A DNA stretch of 64,000 bases from Madurella fahalii. Taxonomy: Eukaryota > Ascomycota > Sordariomycetes > Sordariales. Of the stretch, positions 21,907 through 34,200 are shown one piece after another. Where the stretch lies: assembly GCA_029876055.1 (NCBI GenBank), contig CM056874.1, positions 4,278,001 to 4,342,000 of the forward strand, given 5' to 3'. The stretch's first letter is position 1. Each line of letters starts with the position of its first letter. The notes below the pieces were generated by a model. That model ran no database searches, was not told the origin of the DNA, and worked only from the letters and a program-made list of their open reading frames with translations. A program made the position numbers and the translations under genes.

Positions 21907-23825
21907 GCAGCCGTGGGTCAAAGGAGGAAGGGATCCAGCGAGACCATTCGTGTTAATTCAGGTAATCTTCTTGGTCAGCTAGACTTCCCTTATTAGATTT
22001 ATTATTACTTAGAAAGCTGAATGGTATCGATCTGAGGCGCCGATATCATCTACGTATTTACGGACTTAGACGGAAAGGGAACGATAGATATGAAAGAAAC
22101 TATATAGAACCACCCAAGTCTTACATACCATAAAACAAGTACGCTCAAGCTTTGAATCCACTCAAAACAGTGGGCAGTCTAGGACTTTATAGTCACTATC
22201 ACGCCATCGAGAAGGCAACCCAACTCATGCAGACTGCGTTTAAATACCAGGTGAGGAGTTGTCATAAAATCCCAACATGGCTTCGTCTGACACGGGTTGC
22301 AGACTTTGCTCTCCCCACAATCCGCTTCTTACCTCTTGGTGCTAGTAGGCACCGGCGTCTTCCGTGCTCGATCGAGTGTGCGCTTCCATGGCACGTTAAC
22401 CACAGGGATGTGCAATAACGTTGTGACACACTTGTGTAGTGTTTCTTACATCCAACTTTGAAACCGAAGTCCTTGACGGAGGAGAGCTCCTCTATTACGG
22501 CTTCTCGCTACTGTGCCCGCCTTGGCATACTCGGTGATTAGTCAGCATCTGGCGATGGCTCCTTGGGAGCGTTCCTTGCATTTGGGGCTCGTGTCCAACA
22601 AATTACCAAGATTTGGTTCTATGTAGAGTATCCCAACATCGCGCACTGGATTCGTGGGTGCCGGAATACCCTAGATGCATCATTGTATGTGTGCCCATGG
22701 ACCCCTTGGGCAACAGACCCGCCATAGCTACAGGACCAGGATCTAGTTATGCCATCTAAGGATGGAGAAAATCGAGGAGGAGAAGCTTCCAAATGTTTCT
22801 ACGATCAACCCGAATAGGTACGTCCTCCAACCAGCGGGAATGCTTACCATTAGGTTGGTCTTGGTGTCGTGAATCCATGCTTGTGAACATGGCGAAAGTC
22901 AACACCAGACTTGTACGGGCAAGTCGTGTTGTGTTACTACCGGTGTCGGACCTTGAAGGAAGCCGGAAAATCGGGGATTTTTACGTTGCAATGGCTTCGA
23001 TTCTCGGAACTCCATTACTTCCGACTGAAGATTCATACGGAAGTATCGGCTGGCAAGGGCGTAATGCTCAAGGCATAGAGGTACGAACTAAGAAGGCAAA
23101 TTCATACGAACTGCACTTCTTTAACGTCAAGAAAGCGGACGCCGGGATGGACATGTTATATCAACGTTGTCCTCAAATTTTATTCTTATTAGTTGGAAGT
23201 CCCCTATTCGTGTCTATTGTTCGGTGTAAATCCTGGCCGCAAAGAGAAGTCCGAGCCCCCGGACTGGACGCTAACTTGCTTCCGCCGGCACCAGCGTAAC
23301 CGCAGATGTAACGTTACAGGACGGATGAAGCGGGATATATACTCGATGAGAAGGAGCACCGATGCCTAAATATTAACATGGGATCGGCCTTCATCACGTC
23401 CTAAGTCTATACAGCGGAGGGGTATCTTCAACCATCATGAACAATGCAGCTGAGCGCTCGGTTGAGCAAGAATGACAAATCCTAGGGAGCATTCGGCCCA
23501 TGCTGCTCCGGATTCTGCTATCAAAAGTTTTCCACGACAGGGTAGACGCGGGGTAAGGTTGCCGGTCATCTATGTGCCCCTGTTCGAACCCGCGATCACA
23601 GGAACTCCGGGATACGATTTACGACACGATCTAGATTAGATGTAAATTAGCATGCGCCCGAGTTCAGATGCGTCGGAGAAGGCGGCCTATATTAACTCAT
23701 CTGTATACCGCGCGCTCGTTCAAGTGCTTCTTCGAAACCCAGTGTGTAATTACGCAGTACTATCTCTAGAGCACCCTATCGATCCCAGTGAGGCGCCTAA
23801 GCACTCTCAGAGACATCTCAACACC
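21907..23825. other. Long stretch with unassigned open frames
   Basis: No recognised gene. At about 22,563-22,760 two overlapping plus frames look protein-like (for example DSWVPEYPRCIIVCVPMDPL). A short plus frame from an ATG at 22,763 (MEKIEEEKLPNV) ends at a GTACGT donor-like site. A 168-codon frame spans 22,793-23,299 with no motif I know. A decayed gene is possible; I would not call a product. Confidence 0.4.
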
Positions 23826-24675
23826 ATGCTATCTCGTTTGCAAATCATCGCCGCCTTAGTGGGCATGACATATGGCCTTCCTAACCCGAGCGCCACGGAT
23901 GACCCCGTCCGCATTCTCCCCTTTAGCTGGCGCTTCGACATCACTGCTCTCTCAGGGCCAGGTTGTCCCGACTTCGGGCAAACTGTGCCGCCGTACGTAA
24001 CCCGGCCGACCTTTGGCTCCAACACGGTGGACGGCTCCGAGATATACTATTGGCACTTCGCGTACCCTCACATTCGCGCCAGCGTGGGGCCCGACACAAC
24101 CGAGGCCTCAACCTGGTGTGAGACGACGTTGAGCTATGCCGAGCTCGACAGGTCGGGGGCGGTAGTTGCGGAGCCGGAGTATCGGCTGAAGCTGCACAAG
24201 AATGGCACGGCTGTGATTGCATCGTATGATCTGGAAGAGGGGGTTGAGGCGAAGTGGAAGGTGACTTATTATACGGATGGGGAGTCTGAGGTACGTGAGA
24301 CGAGCAGCAGTTCCAATGCTTTTTTCAAGACGGCTTTTCCGTGCCCTGGTTGTTGTATCTTCACCCCTTTTCTGCAGGAGGAACCAACTGACGGCATATT
24401 GCGTCTCCTTTAAGATCGTTGACACCCTTACCATCGCCGGTCCCCGCGACGCTGGATCGTACCACGACATATCGCCTACGGAGAAGTTGGTGCAGTGGGT
24501 TCAGCCAAAGTGCGGAACGGCCACGATCAAGTATCGGACGGAACTTACTGTGTCGGCCAAGAAAGAGGGTGCCAGAGGGACGGTAAGCTCGGAGGAGGTG
24601 CAGTACGAGGGAAAAACCGAGTATTATGGTGTGCAACAGGGCGTGAGCTATGATTGGGAGAAGTGTGCCGCATAA
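23826..24675 (+). CDS. Small secreted protein, DUF4360-like
   Basis: The product appears to be a secreted protein of about 241 aa resembling the DUF4360 family, whose molecular function is unknown. Exon 23826-24290 and exon 24415-24675 are joined by a 124-nt intron (GTACGT donor; CTGACGG branch-like site, then CTCCTTTAAG acceptor). The AG pairs at 24,377 and 24,380 put the second exon out of frame, whereas 24,414 keeps it. The start MLSRLQIIAALVGMTYGLPN is a plausible signal peptide with cleavage after about residue 17. The mature part has SGPGCPDFG near the N-terminus and further Cys in STWCETTLSY, QPKCGTATIK and near the C-terminus (YDWEKCAA), consistent with two disulfides. The family match rests on the Gly-Cys-Pro motif and overall layout, so it is moderate. 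Confidence 0.65.
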
Positions 24676-26466
24676 GGTCGAGTCCAGTCCGGATCGCCAT
24701 GCAGGGAGGGAGTACTCATCAAACTGAGGAGGCAGAAGGCTTAGGTTAATATAGTCTCTTATTTACCAGTAGTATGACCCTCGTGATATCGCTCGGTCGT
24801 CTCTTAAACGAGTTGTCTTACTGTACCTATGCCTTTCATCCGAAGCCAGCAGCTAGTAAAAACAGCCAACTGCTGATGATATAACCCAAAAAAATGGGGA
24901 TCGGGCTGTGTAGGAGAAAAAGGCAAGGAGCAGTATTGAACATAGCAGCAGATATTGATTCTTGGCTTACAGTGCTTGCGTTAGCCAAGTCCACTACTTA
25001 ATTATGAGTGTCGGTGGTGCTCGATTACATAATAGAGTGCTCGCACATGCATTTGTCTTTAGGTGTGTAGGCAGAGGTTGGCGTTGTTATTCTAACGTTA
25101 ATTAGTTTTTTTTTAGTTTTTTTTTTTTTTTTTTACTACCTGAACAACGGCTTACTGTAGCACGAAGTTAACCTTAGTATCGTTTGACCTCAGCGCATGG
25201 GACCGTATCGGCACATGCCCCCAGCTGATTCTGGTTAACTACTTCATACACGGAAGCCCATCTACTACGGTAAGGAACGGACCGCTTTGTCGTAATAACA
25301 AGTTTAGCCTGACTGTGTTCAAATCAATTTTATTGACATGACCACTGGAGGCAGTACTTTCGGTATAGTATCGAATGTCAGTGAGCGTAACGCAGTACAG
25401 AGGACCGCTATGTTCACCGCCGTTCTCGAGAGTAGGCGGCATCTTCAGACCTACTGAGTTGTGTCATGTCCGGCCGCCCATGACATCTGCGTCCTGACAC
25501 CAACGAACCAAAGGGGCATTATTCTATGCAAGTCCCAGCTTAGGGTGCCCATTATCGCCGTAAGCACAGAAACAAGCTTCTCCACCCTTCACATAGGCCC
25601 ATCTTGGTGTAGTATTGCGGGCAAGCAATACCCAAAGCGCCCAGCCACGGGTAACCGTTCACAGCGTGGGAGTGCATCTTCCAGCTCAACTTCGCCAGAA
25701 AGATCCATGATTGGAGAGGTATACGTGACTGATGATAACATTCTCATATCAGCGGAATCTAGGATTAATGCTCTGGACTGCGCTCCAACTAAAGATAGTG
25801 TAGTTTTTCCAGAGACACGAGTTTGATTCTCTCAACCACCAATACGGCCCGGCCAGGATGATGCAACAGAGCATGGAACAACTGGAGCCACTATTGTTCA
25901 GCTCCGTCATGAGCCTGCAGTACTACCTGGATTCGCGAGTAGCTGGAGCCGCACAGCTACGACAACGGGGAGAAGCCGGCATCTCGTTTAATCTTTTCTG
26001 CTCGGGACCTGAATGTTTGGAATGTTACTCGTGGTGTTAATTGGAGGCAAGTCCTGCAGGAGAATGCAGGAGTGGATGCTTTGAGAGTGTGATGGAGTGG
26101 AAAGTTGGTGGGAATATAGCTGAGGGCCGAAATGGGGTTGTAGATTGATTCCAAGTCAGTCTCTCCTTTTTTTTTTTTTCTTTTTTTATTGGAATATTTT
26201 GATGATTATCGGTAAGAATAATGGCAGGTGGGTCTGGGCTGCCATTTCGGCAAGCCAAAATGCCAGCCCCCAGAATCCCATCTCATCCCTTATCTTATCG
26301 ATTGATTCAATTTCCTGATCGCCATATCCCTTTTTCCTTTTTCCATCCCAACAATCCCCCCTCCCCCCTTCTTTCTATTGGAAACCGGAAAATGTGGCAG
26401 TCTCTCTCTCGACAAATGCCATCCTAGTAATAAACCAAAAACGACCCCCTCGCCCTTCCCAATTCA
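24676..26466. other. Stretch between the secreted protein and NodB genes
   Basis: No gene recognised in 1.8 kb. T-runs lie near 25,107-25,132 and 26,167-26,188. Frames of about 120 codons (25,461-25,826) and shorter lack motifs. The segment just before 26,467 is CT-rich and is presumably the NodB-gene promoter and leader. Confidence 0.5.
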
Positions 26467-27303
26467 ATGCTCCCCCATCTCCTCCGCCTCCCTTCCACCC
26501 TCCGCCGCCGCGCCCGCCGCCGACGCATGGCCACCATCCTCCTGCTCCTCGTATTGGCCGTCGTCCTCGTCCTGCCGGCATACGTAATCTACAAACCCCC
26601 GTCCCCGCTCATCCGCCACCTCTCGCACCGCTGGACCGACGTGCTCTTCCGGGTGTGGCTGCCGCCGACCAAGCCGCTGGTGGCGCTGACCATCGACGAC
26701 GCGCCGTCGGACCACACGCGCGGCATCCTGGCGGCGCTGGCGGCGTCGGGGGCGCGCGCCACCTTCTTCGTCATCGGCTCGCAGGTCCCCGGCCGCGAGG
26801 ACGTGCTGCGCGAGATCGTGCGCGCCGGCCACGAGCTGGGCAACCACGGCATGCGCGACGAGCCGGCGCGGCTGCTGTCGAGCGCGGAGCTCGAGCGCCA
26901 GATGAGGGAGGTGCAGGGCATGATCGAGAAGGCGTACGAGGACGAGGGGATGCCGCTGCCGTATCGGGACAACGGCCCCGGGGTCGGGCAGGGGGGTGGG
27001 TGGGGGAAGGGGAGATACTACCGGCCCGGGTCGGGGTTTTTTAGCGAGAGGATAAGGGGTGTGGCGAGGAGGATGGGGTTCCGGCTTGTCCTGGGCAGCA
27101 TCTATCCGCACGACGCGCAGATCGGGTACGCGTGGGTGAATGCGAGGCATGTGCTGAGCATGTTGAGCCCTGGGGGGATTATCGTCTGCCATGACCGGCG
27201 GAGCTGGACAGAGCCAATGCTGCGGAAGGTGCTGCCCGAGATGAAAAGAAGGGGATACAGCGCTGTGACGGTGTCTGAGCTGTTGGAGGAGGTTACGGGG
27301 TGA
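26467..27303 (+). CDS. Membrane-anchored NodB-type polysaccharide deacetylase
   Basis: A single-exon, 278-aa member of carbohydrate esterase family 4 (NodB fold), which removes acetyl groups from N-acetylglucosamine polymers such as chitin. The N-terminus has an Arg-rich stretch, then a hydrophobic helix (TILLLLVLAVVLVLPAYVIY, about 22-41), fitting a signal anchor. The catalytic order is TIDDAP (motif 1, about 75; classically TFDDGP), HELGNHG (motif 2, about 121, H-x4-H retained), YRPGSGFFSERI (motif 3), GSIYPHDAQIGYAW (motif 4) and IIVCHDR (motif 5, about 240). A Gly-rich insert just before motif 3 could be an unrecognised in-frame intron. A second Met at 26,527 would shorten the start by 20 residues. 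Whether it acts on chitin is inferred. Confidence 0.88.
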   Translation: MLPHLLRLPSTLRRRARRRRMATILLLLVLAVVLVLPAYVIYKPPSPLIRHLSHRWTDVLFRVWLPPTKPLVALTIDDAPSDHTRGILAALAASGARATFFVIGSQVPGREDVLREIVRAGHELGNHGMRDEPARLLSSAELERQMREVQGMIEKAYEDEGMPLPYRDNGPGVGQGGGWGKGRYYRPGSGFFSERIRGVARRMGFRLVLGSIYPHDAQIGYAWVNARHVLSMLSPGGIIVCHDRRSWTEPMLRKVLPEMKRRGYSAVTVSELLEEVTG

Positions 27304-28536
27304 AGATGGGTCGGGATGAAGATTGGGTACTCTTATCGCTGCATCCTCGCCAGGATGGGAGGTATATGCGCCACCTCCGGCAAGGGAGCGTCGTCCAGTG
27401 GCCGAGATTTGCATATAGCCACCAAATCCCAAGGGATGTTAGGCCGACAATCACGAACGCGAAACGCCGACGGACACGGTACGATGGTCTCGCCATCTCG
27501 CGAACCGCAACCCCCGACGAACCCTTAGACGGATCCAGACGGCGAGACAAGGTTGAGTCGTGCCAGAATGGGGTAGGGCAGTCTACAGAGCAGTACTGTC
27601 GTGTGCTGGATGTGCTTCGGAGCGATTACAGCGGGATAGTGGATGATGGCAGGTTTTGGGAAGTCAATTCAGTGGGTGCATTCCGGAGCCAGCTTGGTTT
27701 AAGCTGCCCCGTTTTGGCTAAAACGAGTGTTGGTCTCCCCGGCTGCAAATACGTCTGATAACTGCATCTTGGAGAAAATTATAATTTTCTAGGCACTCAC
27801 CTCCCTAGGGCTGTTTCTTCGATGTTGTTTGGATGAAAATGCTCTCCTGACTAAGGTGACTAAGGTAGGCAGCTTTCAGTGAGAGCGGCAGGCAGAGACA
27901 GGGGTCATGGCCGAAAAGGTTGATCCCAGTACAAGGGTTTCATGTGACAGAGAGCTCCAAGACAGGGCGGTCCTCAGTCCAGGTCATGAACAGTCAGCCC
28001 CGCCGGGCACCCAATGGCCCCGCTTGCATGTACAGTGTACCTCGTGCTGTCGCCTTATTACGGCTTCTCAGTGTTCGATCCATGTCGCATATACTTGCCT
28101 ATCGCGGCCCTGATAGGCGCAGGCGGGCCTCGACCCGCCAAGGTCGGGATTTGGTCCCAACAAAAACGCAAGCTCCAAAGGGGCCCATGATTGATGACTT
28201 CCCTCTGCAGCCTGCGAGCTCTTAATACTATACTAAAATCAGTGGAAAGGCGAGCGACGCACGAATGACGACGGAGCACATGGCCCGCTGACCCTGCAGA
28301 AGCGCAACCTCTCACCACCTCCCTTCACCGTGCATCACCCGCCTAGCTGCCGGTGCCTGTGCCTGTGCCTGTGCCGTGCCTGTGCTCGTGCCTGGTGACC
28401 GCCATCAGCCGCAACCTCGTCATCCGCTCTTCCATCGTTTAGAAAGACGCCGGCCCCCGGCATTAGCTGCGTTTTCCTTCCACCGGGTGCAGCCTTGTTT
28501 TCTGCCAAAAAAAACAGTAACACCGGTAATCGAACA
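27304..28536. other. Intergenic stretch, NodB gene to TLC gene
   Basis: No gene found. Two short direct repeats are visible (AAATTATAATTTTC near 27,776 is nearly palindromic; a GTGCCTGTGCCT repeat runs about 28,350-28,392). The latter lies in the leader region of the TLC gene. Confidence 0.5.
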
Positions 28537-29679
28537 ATGCGCGATCCGTTCCCATTCCCGCCGATCCCGGCCTTAAGCAAGGCCGTCGAGCCGTGGGCCG
28601 AACGGCTCTCGCTGCCGACACTGTCGCTGCACGTTCACGAAGTCGTCGGCGCCGCCCTCCTCTACACCTTCGTCCACACGGTCGTGTCGCCCTGGCTCTC
28701 GACATGGCTGTTCCCGCAGTTCTACCCGCGCAACCACCGCGCCAAGAAGGCCAACTGGGACGCCCACGTCGTGTCGCTCGTCCAGAGCGTGCTGATCAAC
28801 ATCCTCGCCCTCTGGGCCATGTTTGCCGACGAGGAGCGTAAGAACATGGACTTTGAGCAGCGTGTCTGGGGGTATACCGGCGCGTCGGGCATGATCCAGG
28901 CTCTGGCGGCCGGCTATTTCGTCTGGGACCTGGGCATCACGCTGCTGAATCTGGACATCTTCGGCCTGGGCCTGCTCGCCCACGCAATCAGTGCGCTGGT
29001 TGTGTACACGTTTGGCTTTGTGAGTCCCGCTCCGAACCCCCCCCCTTTCGCTGGAGACAATACTGACTCTTCGTCCCAGCGTCCCTTCCTCAACTACTAC
29101 TCGCCCGTCTTCATCCTCTACGAGCTCTCCACCCCCTTCCTCAACATTCACTGGTTCTTTGATAAGCTCAACATGACCGGTTCCAAACCCCAGCTCTACA
29201 ACGGCATCGCCCTCCTCGCCACCTTCTTCAGCTGCCGCCTTGTCTGGGGCACCTGGCAGTCGGCCGTCGTCTACGTCGACATGTGGCAGGCGATCCAGAC
29301 CCGGCCCTCGGAAGCCTACATCGCTGCTGCCTTCTCCGACCCGTCCACGGCCTACGACGTGGATCGCAACATTATGTTCTTCGCGCGGGATGCGGCGCCG
29401 GTGCCCCTCTGGTTGGCCGGCCTGTATGTGGTCAGCAATCTGGTGCTGAATACCCTCAACTGGTACTGGTTCTTCAAGATGATCACCGCCGTCCGCAAGC
29501 GGTTCGAGCCCCCCAAGGCTGGGAAGAGGGAGCCGTTGCCGGCTGGCGCGGTGGCAAAGCCCGAGGTTTCCGCTGCTGCGGTGGATAAGGACCAGATGAC
29601 GCTCAGGCACCGGAGGAGGCATTCCATCGAGGATGTTGTGCCGGATAGCGACGAGTTGCGGGAGGGTACTATCCAATGA
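28537..29679 (+). CDS. TLC-domain (TRAM/LAG1/CLN8) membrane protein
   Basis: A multi-pass protein with the TLC fold, in the fungal group around yeast YPR114W; related proteins act in ceramide or sphingolipid biology, but this subgroup's function is not established. The frame is open across a likely 60-nt intron (29020-29079: GTGAGT, ACTGACTC branch, CCCAG) that contains no stop. Splicing gives 360 aa and joins VVYTFGF directly to RPFLNYYSPVFILYELSTPF, the family's conserved block, followed by LNIHWFFDKL. Five to seven hydrophobic segments are visible, beginning near residue 35. The C-terminal 60 residues are charged and hydrophilic. I chose the ATG at 28,537; the frame is open further up but has no earlier ATG. 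Confidence 0.88.
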   Translation: MRDPFPFPPIPALSKAVEPWAERLSLPTLSLHVHEVVGAALLYTFVHTVVSPWLSTWLFPQFYPRNHRAKKANWDAHVVSLVQSVLINILALWAMFADEERKNMDFEQRVWGYTGASGMIQALAAGYFVWDLGITLLNLDIFGLGLLAHAISALVVYTFGFVSPAPNPPPFAGDNTDSSSQRPFLNYYSPVFILYELSTPFLNIHWFFDKLNMTGSKPQLYNGIALLATFFSCRLVWGTWQSAVVYVDMWQAIQTRPSEAYIAAAFSDPSTAYDVDRNIMFFARDAAPVPLWLAGLYVVSNLVLNTLNWYWFFKMITAVRKRFEPPKAGKREPLPAGAVAKPEVSAAAVDKDQMTLRHRRRHSIEDVVPDSDELREGTIQ

Positions 29680-31250
29680 GGGTTGAGTGGCTTGTTACCA
29701 GGGGGACGGTCTGGGCGTGGTGCTTCGTTTAAGCGGTGGGACCTGAGATGGTGCTGGAGTGGCGCGTGTAAGATGGGGATTCTGGTGTTGAATAGAGTCG
29801 CTTTTGTGGCGTACGTGTCGGCATGGATACAGTCAGGCCAGGGAACGGAAGGGAGGAGGGAGGATTTTTTATGACATGGTAGGGCACATCGCAATCGGAT
29901 CGGATCGGACTGCATGACATTCGACGGATTTTTTGACTCTCCATTCGCTTTCCTCTTGCCGCTCATATCGGACCGAAATGGAACGGCAAAGGTCGGGCTC
30001 CCGGTTTTGTCTACTAGCGTTTGCTATTCTAGTACCGAGCTAAATATATAGAGATGAAATCGTCTATGAAGTGCTTCGCTGTTGGTCTTGCCGAGAGCAT
30101 GACTCGATCACGCTGCGGCGGAAGGGCGGTTGATACAACGGTACGGACTACTTCGTTTGTATCGCCTGCTATTATCATTCGGTAAACGTTTGATTTTCTT
30201 GACTCAGCGTTAGCAATGGAGCCGCCAGTGGCCTCGCAAGCGTGGTTAGGCTGTGCGCATTATACCCAGTAGCGAGTGTGATATCCGAAAACAAGTCCCC
30301 GACATGACCTGTCAGCCAGCAATGCCCTCGGGAATGGGACCACAACGACTCACCGGGGGAGCTCAGCTCAACCCAGCCTTGCTATCGAGCAAGGACCCCT
30401 GTGGAAAACTACTCATTACAAGATAGACTACCTAGCTAAGTATGCAAGTGAAAGGCTAAAATGCAGCGAACCCCTTGCCAGTCGACACCCAAACCAAACA
30501 AGCAGAGAGACCAATATCAAACGCAGGAACAGAGCTAATGGCAAAAGCAGGCCCTCTCGCTCGCTTCTAGGCTAGTCCAATCCGATGACCCGCAATATCT
30601 ATGTACGTAGGGCTTCAACAGCCGCCAAGGAATACCAGGCAGGCCAGAATAGATACCCGCTAAGTACCTAGCGAGGTACTATATTGTTGGTCTCGAGGGA
30701 GGGAGGGGGGGGGGGGAATCAGACAGGCTGAGCGTGCAGCACTCGTACGATGGAGCGGTGCAGGGTAGTAGTAGTTAGTCCCACTAGTCACGGAGCCGGG
30801 TTGATCGTGTTTTCCTTCTGAACCCCTCCCCCCCAAAAACCCTCCCTTCTTCCTTTCATCTGCGTCACTTCCAAAGCCACTCCCCCCCTTCTAGAACACA
30901 TATATGATGCTCTCCTCCAGTAAGCAAGCCACAGCAGAATGGAACCAAATCTCGATCGTAACCGCCACACGCTTCCTGTTCTCTTTTGTTGATGGTACAG
31001 ATAGATGGTTGAATTCCGAACAATGCTGCTGCTGCTGTTGCTGCTTAAGCTTGCCTCCCCAGATTTCCTCAGCCAACACTAGGAGTGCGCCCTGCGTCAG
31101 TCCCGAGACCTGTAGGCAGTAACTACAACCATGGATGGCCTGGCAGACCACATCTCCGAGACGTGCTTTGCCGCTGGATGTGTCAGTGCTTAACTACTAC
31201 CTTGAGTTTCGGGCCCCAAGTCAAGTACTAGTAACAAGACTAAAGGTTGC
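29680..31250. other. Intergenic stretch, TLC gene to SLA1
   Basis: Both flanking genes end here, so promoters are not expected. It holds a G run of about 14 near 30,704-30,717, GGGAGGGAGG just before it, and a CTGCTG run near 31,025-31,043. No gene or repeat family recognised. Confidence 0.55.
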
Positions 31251-34200
31251 TCAAAAACCAAACGGATTATCAGGCGCTGTAAACAGTAATAATCCGGTTA
31301 GTTACCCAAAAGTACAAACAAATGCTCAGCGAAGAACAGATGAAAGGAGAAACTCACTAGCAGCAGCCAAATTCGCCCTCCTCCCGGTAGGCTGCGGAGC
31401 CAATTTCTTCGCGCCCTCGGTAACCCCAAATCTGACCGGCGGCGGCGGCCCCGTCTTCTGCGGCACTAGCGGCTGCATCGGAGTGTGCAGCCCTCCGGTT
31501 GTCGGCGGGGTACTCGTCCCAAAGCCCGTCGGCTGAGGCTGCATGGGCTGCATGGGCTGCGGTTGTGGTTGTTGTTGTTGCATCCCCAACGGGTTCATGC
31601 CGCCCATCCCCATATTCATCCCCATGCCCATGCCCATCCCCATTGGCCCGGTGGGAGTAGGCACAGCCGTCCGCTGCGGTTCAAGCGGCGCAGGCAGCCC
31701 TCCGCCTATTTGTGGCTGCTGCGGGAATTGGCTTATGGGACTGAACCCAGTGGGTTGCGGCTGCAGGCCCATCTGCATCCCCGGCACACCAACCCCGAGC
31801 ATGCCCGTCGGTTGGGGAGCCATAAACTGGCCAGCAGGCCCAGGCATGCCCGTCATCATAGGCATGAGCGGCTGTTGTTGTTGTTGTTGCTGCATCTGAG
31901 CGTACTGCTGCTGCATCCTGGCCTGAGCCACCTCGTTCAGACTCTGTCCCGGCGGCGCGACCTGCGTCTGGTAGCCCGTCATCTGCGGTTGTAAGGGCGG
32001 TGGCGCAAACGCGCTCGGCTGCGCCGATTGCGGCGCCGAGAGCGGGCGGGACGGCGGGGGCGGAGGCATCAGACCGCCTTGGCCCTGTGTATACTGTGGT
32101 GCCATGGGTCGTTGGCGGGCGATGGCCTGCGGGAGCTGCTGTTGTTGCGTACCGTTGATGGCCGGCGGCTGCATGCCGCTGAAGAAGCCCGGGGTTGCAC
32201 CAGTAGGCTGGGCTATCTGTGCAGGAGCTGAGGTGGGTGCTGGAGCGGGCGCGGGAGCCGGCGCCAGGTTCAGCGGTGGTGGGACTGGGGCTGGAGGCTG
32301 GACTTTCTCGGGGGTGAGTGGCTGCGTGAGCAGAGACAGCTCCTGCATCGATCCGGTGAGTTTCGCGGTGCTCGGCGCGGGGACAGCAGCGGCGGGAGTA
32401 GCAGGGGACGCGGCCGGGGCACTGGCTGCCGTTGGTGTCGGCGCCGGCTGTGCGGCTGGTTCCGACGTCTTGGCAGGCTTCACATCCCAGGCGTCATCTT
32501 CGAATCCGCCGGTAGGCTTCGTCGCCGCTGGAGTGGTCGCTGCCGAGGTCGGAGATGGCGTTTTGGTCTCACCTGTAGCAGAGGCCTTCTGCTGAGAGAA
32601 CGCATTCGGATCAACTGTGTTGTTGGTCTCCACGGGAGGAGCAGGACGTCCTTTCCTGGTGTTGTTCCGCAGAGCCCCTCCCGGGCCAGAAAACAGGCCT
32701 CCGGCCGCTTCGTCATCGCCGCCGGTGGCCTTCTTACCCCGGCAATACTTGGCGTCCAGGAATCGCGTCACCTTGATGATGTCGCCTTCGCGCAGACCCA
32801 GATTTCGCAGCACGGTGGCGTCGACATCGGGGAGGACGCTCTCATCCATCGACTCCCTGGCAAAAGCCTGGGCATAGCGCTCGCAGAGACCCGGTTGGAC
32901 ATCACACGACAAGAAGAACTGGAACCAGTCGTAATCCGGCTTCTTGGGTTGCACAGAAGCGCCAACTTTGATGCCCGATCCGCTTCGCGAACTATCGCCT
33001 GCCGCGCGCTTCTTGAGATCGGACAGCGGCTTGTCCTCGTCCAGAGAGATGCCCGTCATCCGCTCGACATATTCCAAGTCCTCGAGCGACATCTTGGCGA
33101 CGGGGACGGCGATCCTGACGCCGTTCGTCTTGTGGAGGTTGAGCTTGCCGTCCTTGATACCCAGGAACTGTGCGTCGACGGTGAAGGACTTGGTGCGATC
33201 CGTCCAAGTGCGGACTTTAGAGGGGTCGGGTTCTGGAGCCGGATTAGCACGGGAGTCCCGGAATTCGTGATACCGAACCAGACTTACTCGACTTTCCATT
33301 CGACTTGGACGAGCCCGAAGCCTCGGTCCGGCCGTTCTCGCGTCTGCTTCGCTGTTGCCCCCCTGTGTTACTATTTCTGGCCAACAGACTACTATTCCGC
33401 TCTGGCAAAAGCAACCCAGGGCCTACCTCATGAGATCGCGCCTTGTCCCTCTCGCGCTGATCCTCGCGCTGCCCCGCCTTGATAGCCTCTTTGGTCAAGC
33501 GGGCCTCTTCCATCCGGTTCTGCTCGACCGTGGATTTGCCGGCATTGACGCCGGAGGTTGCAGCGGGCACGGGGGTGTCGAGGATCCCGGTAACTTCGAT
33601 GTAGCTGCTCGGCACGACGCCCTCCCTCTGGTTCTTGACACGGCGCACCATCCACCACTCGTCGCTCTTGGTATCGTCGAGCACGATGACCTCGTCCCCA
33701 ATGCTGACCGTGACCTCGTCGTCCCCCTGTGCCATGAAGTCGTACATGACGACGCCCTTCTTCTGCTGTATCGGCCTCTGGGCCGTAGCGGCCATGATGA
33801 CCTCCCGCAGCCCTTCAGCGCGGACGGCCCCGGCGAGCTCGCCGAGCATGGCAACAATCTCCTCAGCGGTGTCCTTTGCTCCCGCATGAAAGTCGATGCT
33901 CTTGCTCGGCTTAACCAGCTCCATAAACACGTGCTTGCCCTCGCGCGAGTAGTGCGTCATGCGATCGGCCGTCCATTCCATCGACGGGCCGTCTTGGGCG
34001 TGCTCGGGGGCGATCAAGATGATGCCTGTCCTCAGATTGATTCCCAGCGTGGTCGGCATTTTCTTCTTCTTGCCCATGATGGACACCATCTCGTTGATGT
34101 TGTACATGTGGAAATCACCCGGGGTAAGCGGGGCCGTCCGCGGGGTCCGAGGGCTATCAAATTCAATCCGTCTGCGCTGTTCTGGCGGCGGGGACGGGCG

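Noticed and set aside
23583..23605. Second B-box-like sequence on the minus strand
   Set aside because: No surrounding cloverleaf.
26464..27432. 322-codon minus frame
   Set aside because: Antisense shadow of the GC-rich NodB deacetylase gene; composition is His/Arg/Pro-rich and has no motif.
28573..29676. 367-codon minus frame
   Set aside because: Antisense shadow of the TLC-domain gene.
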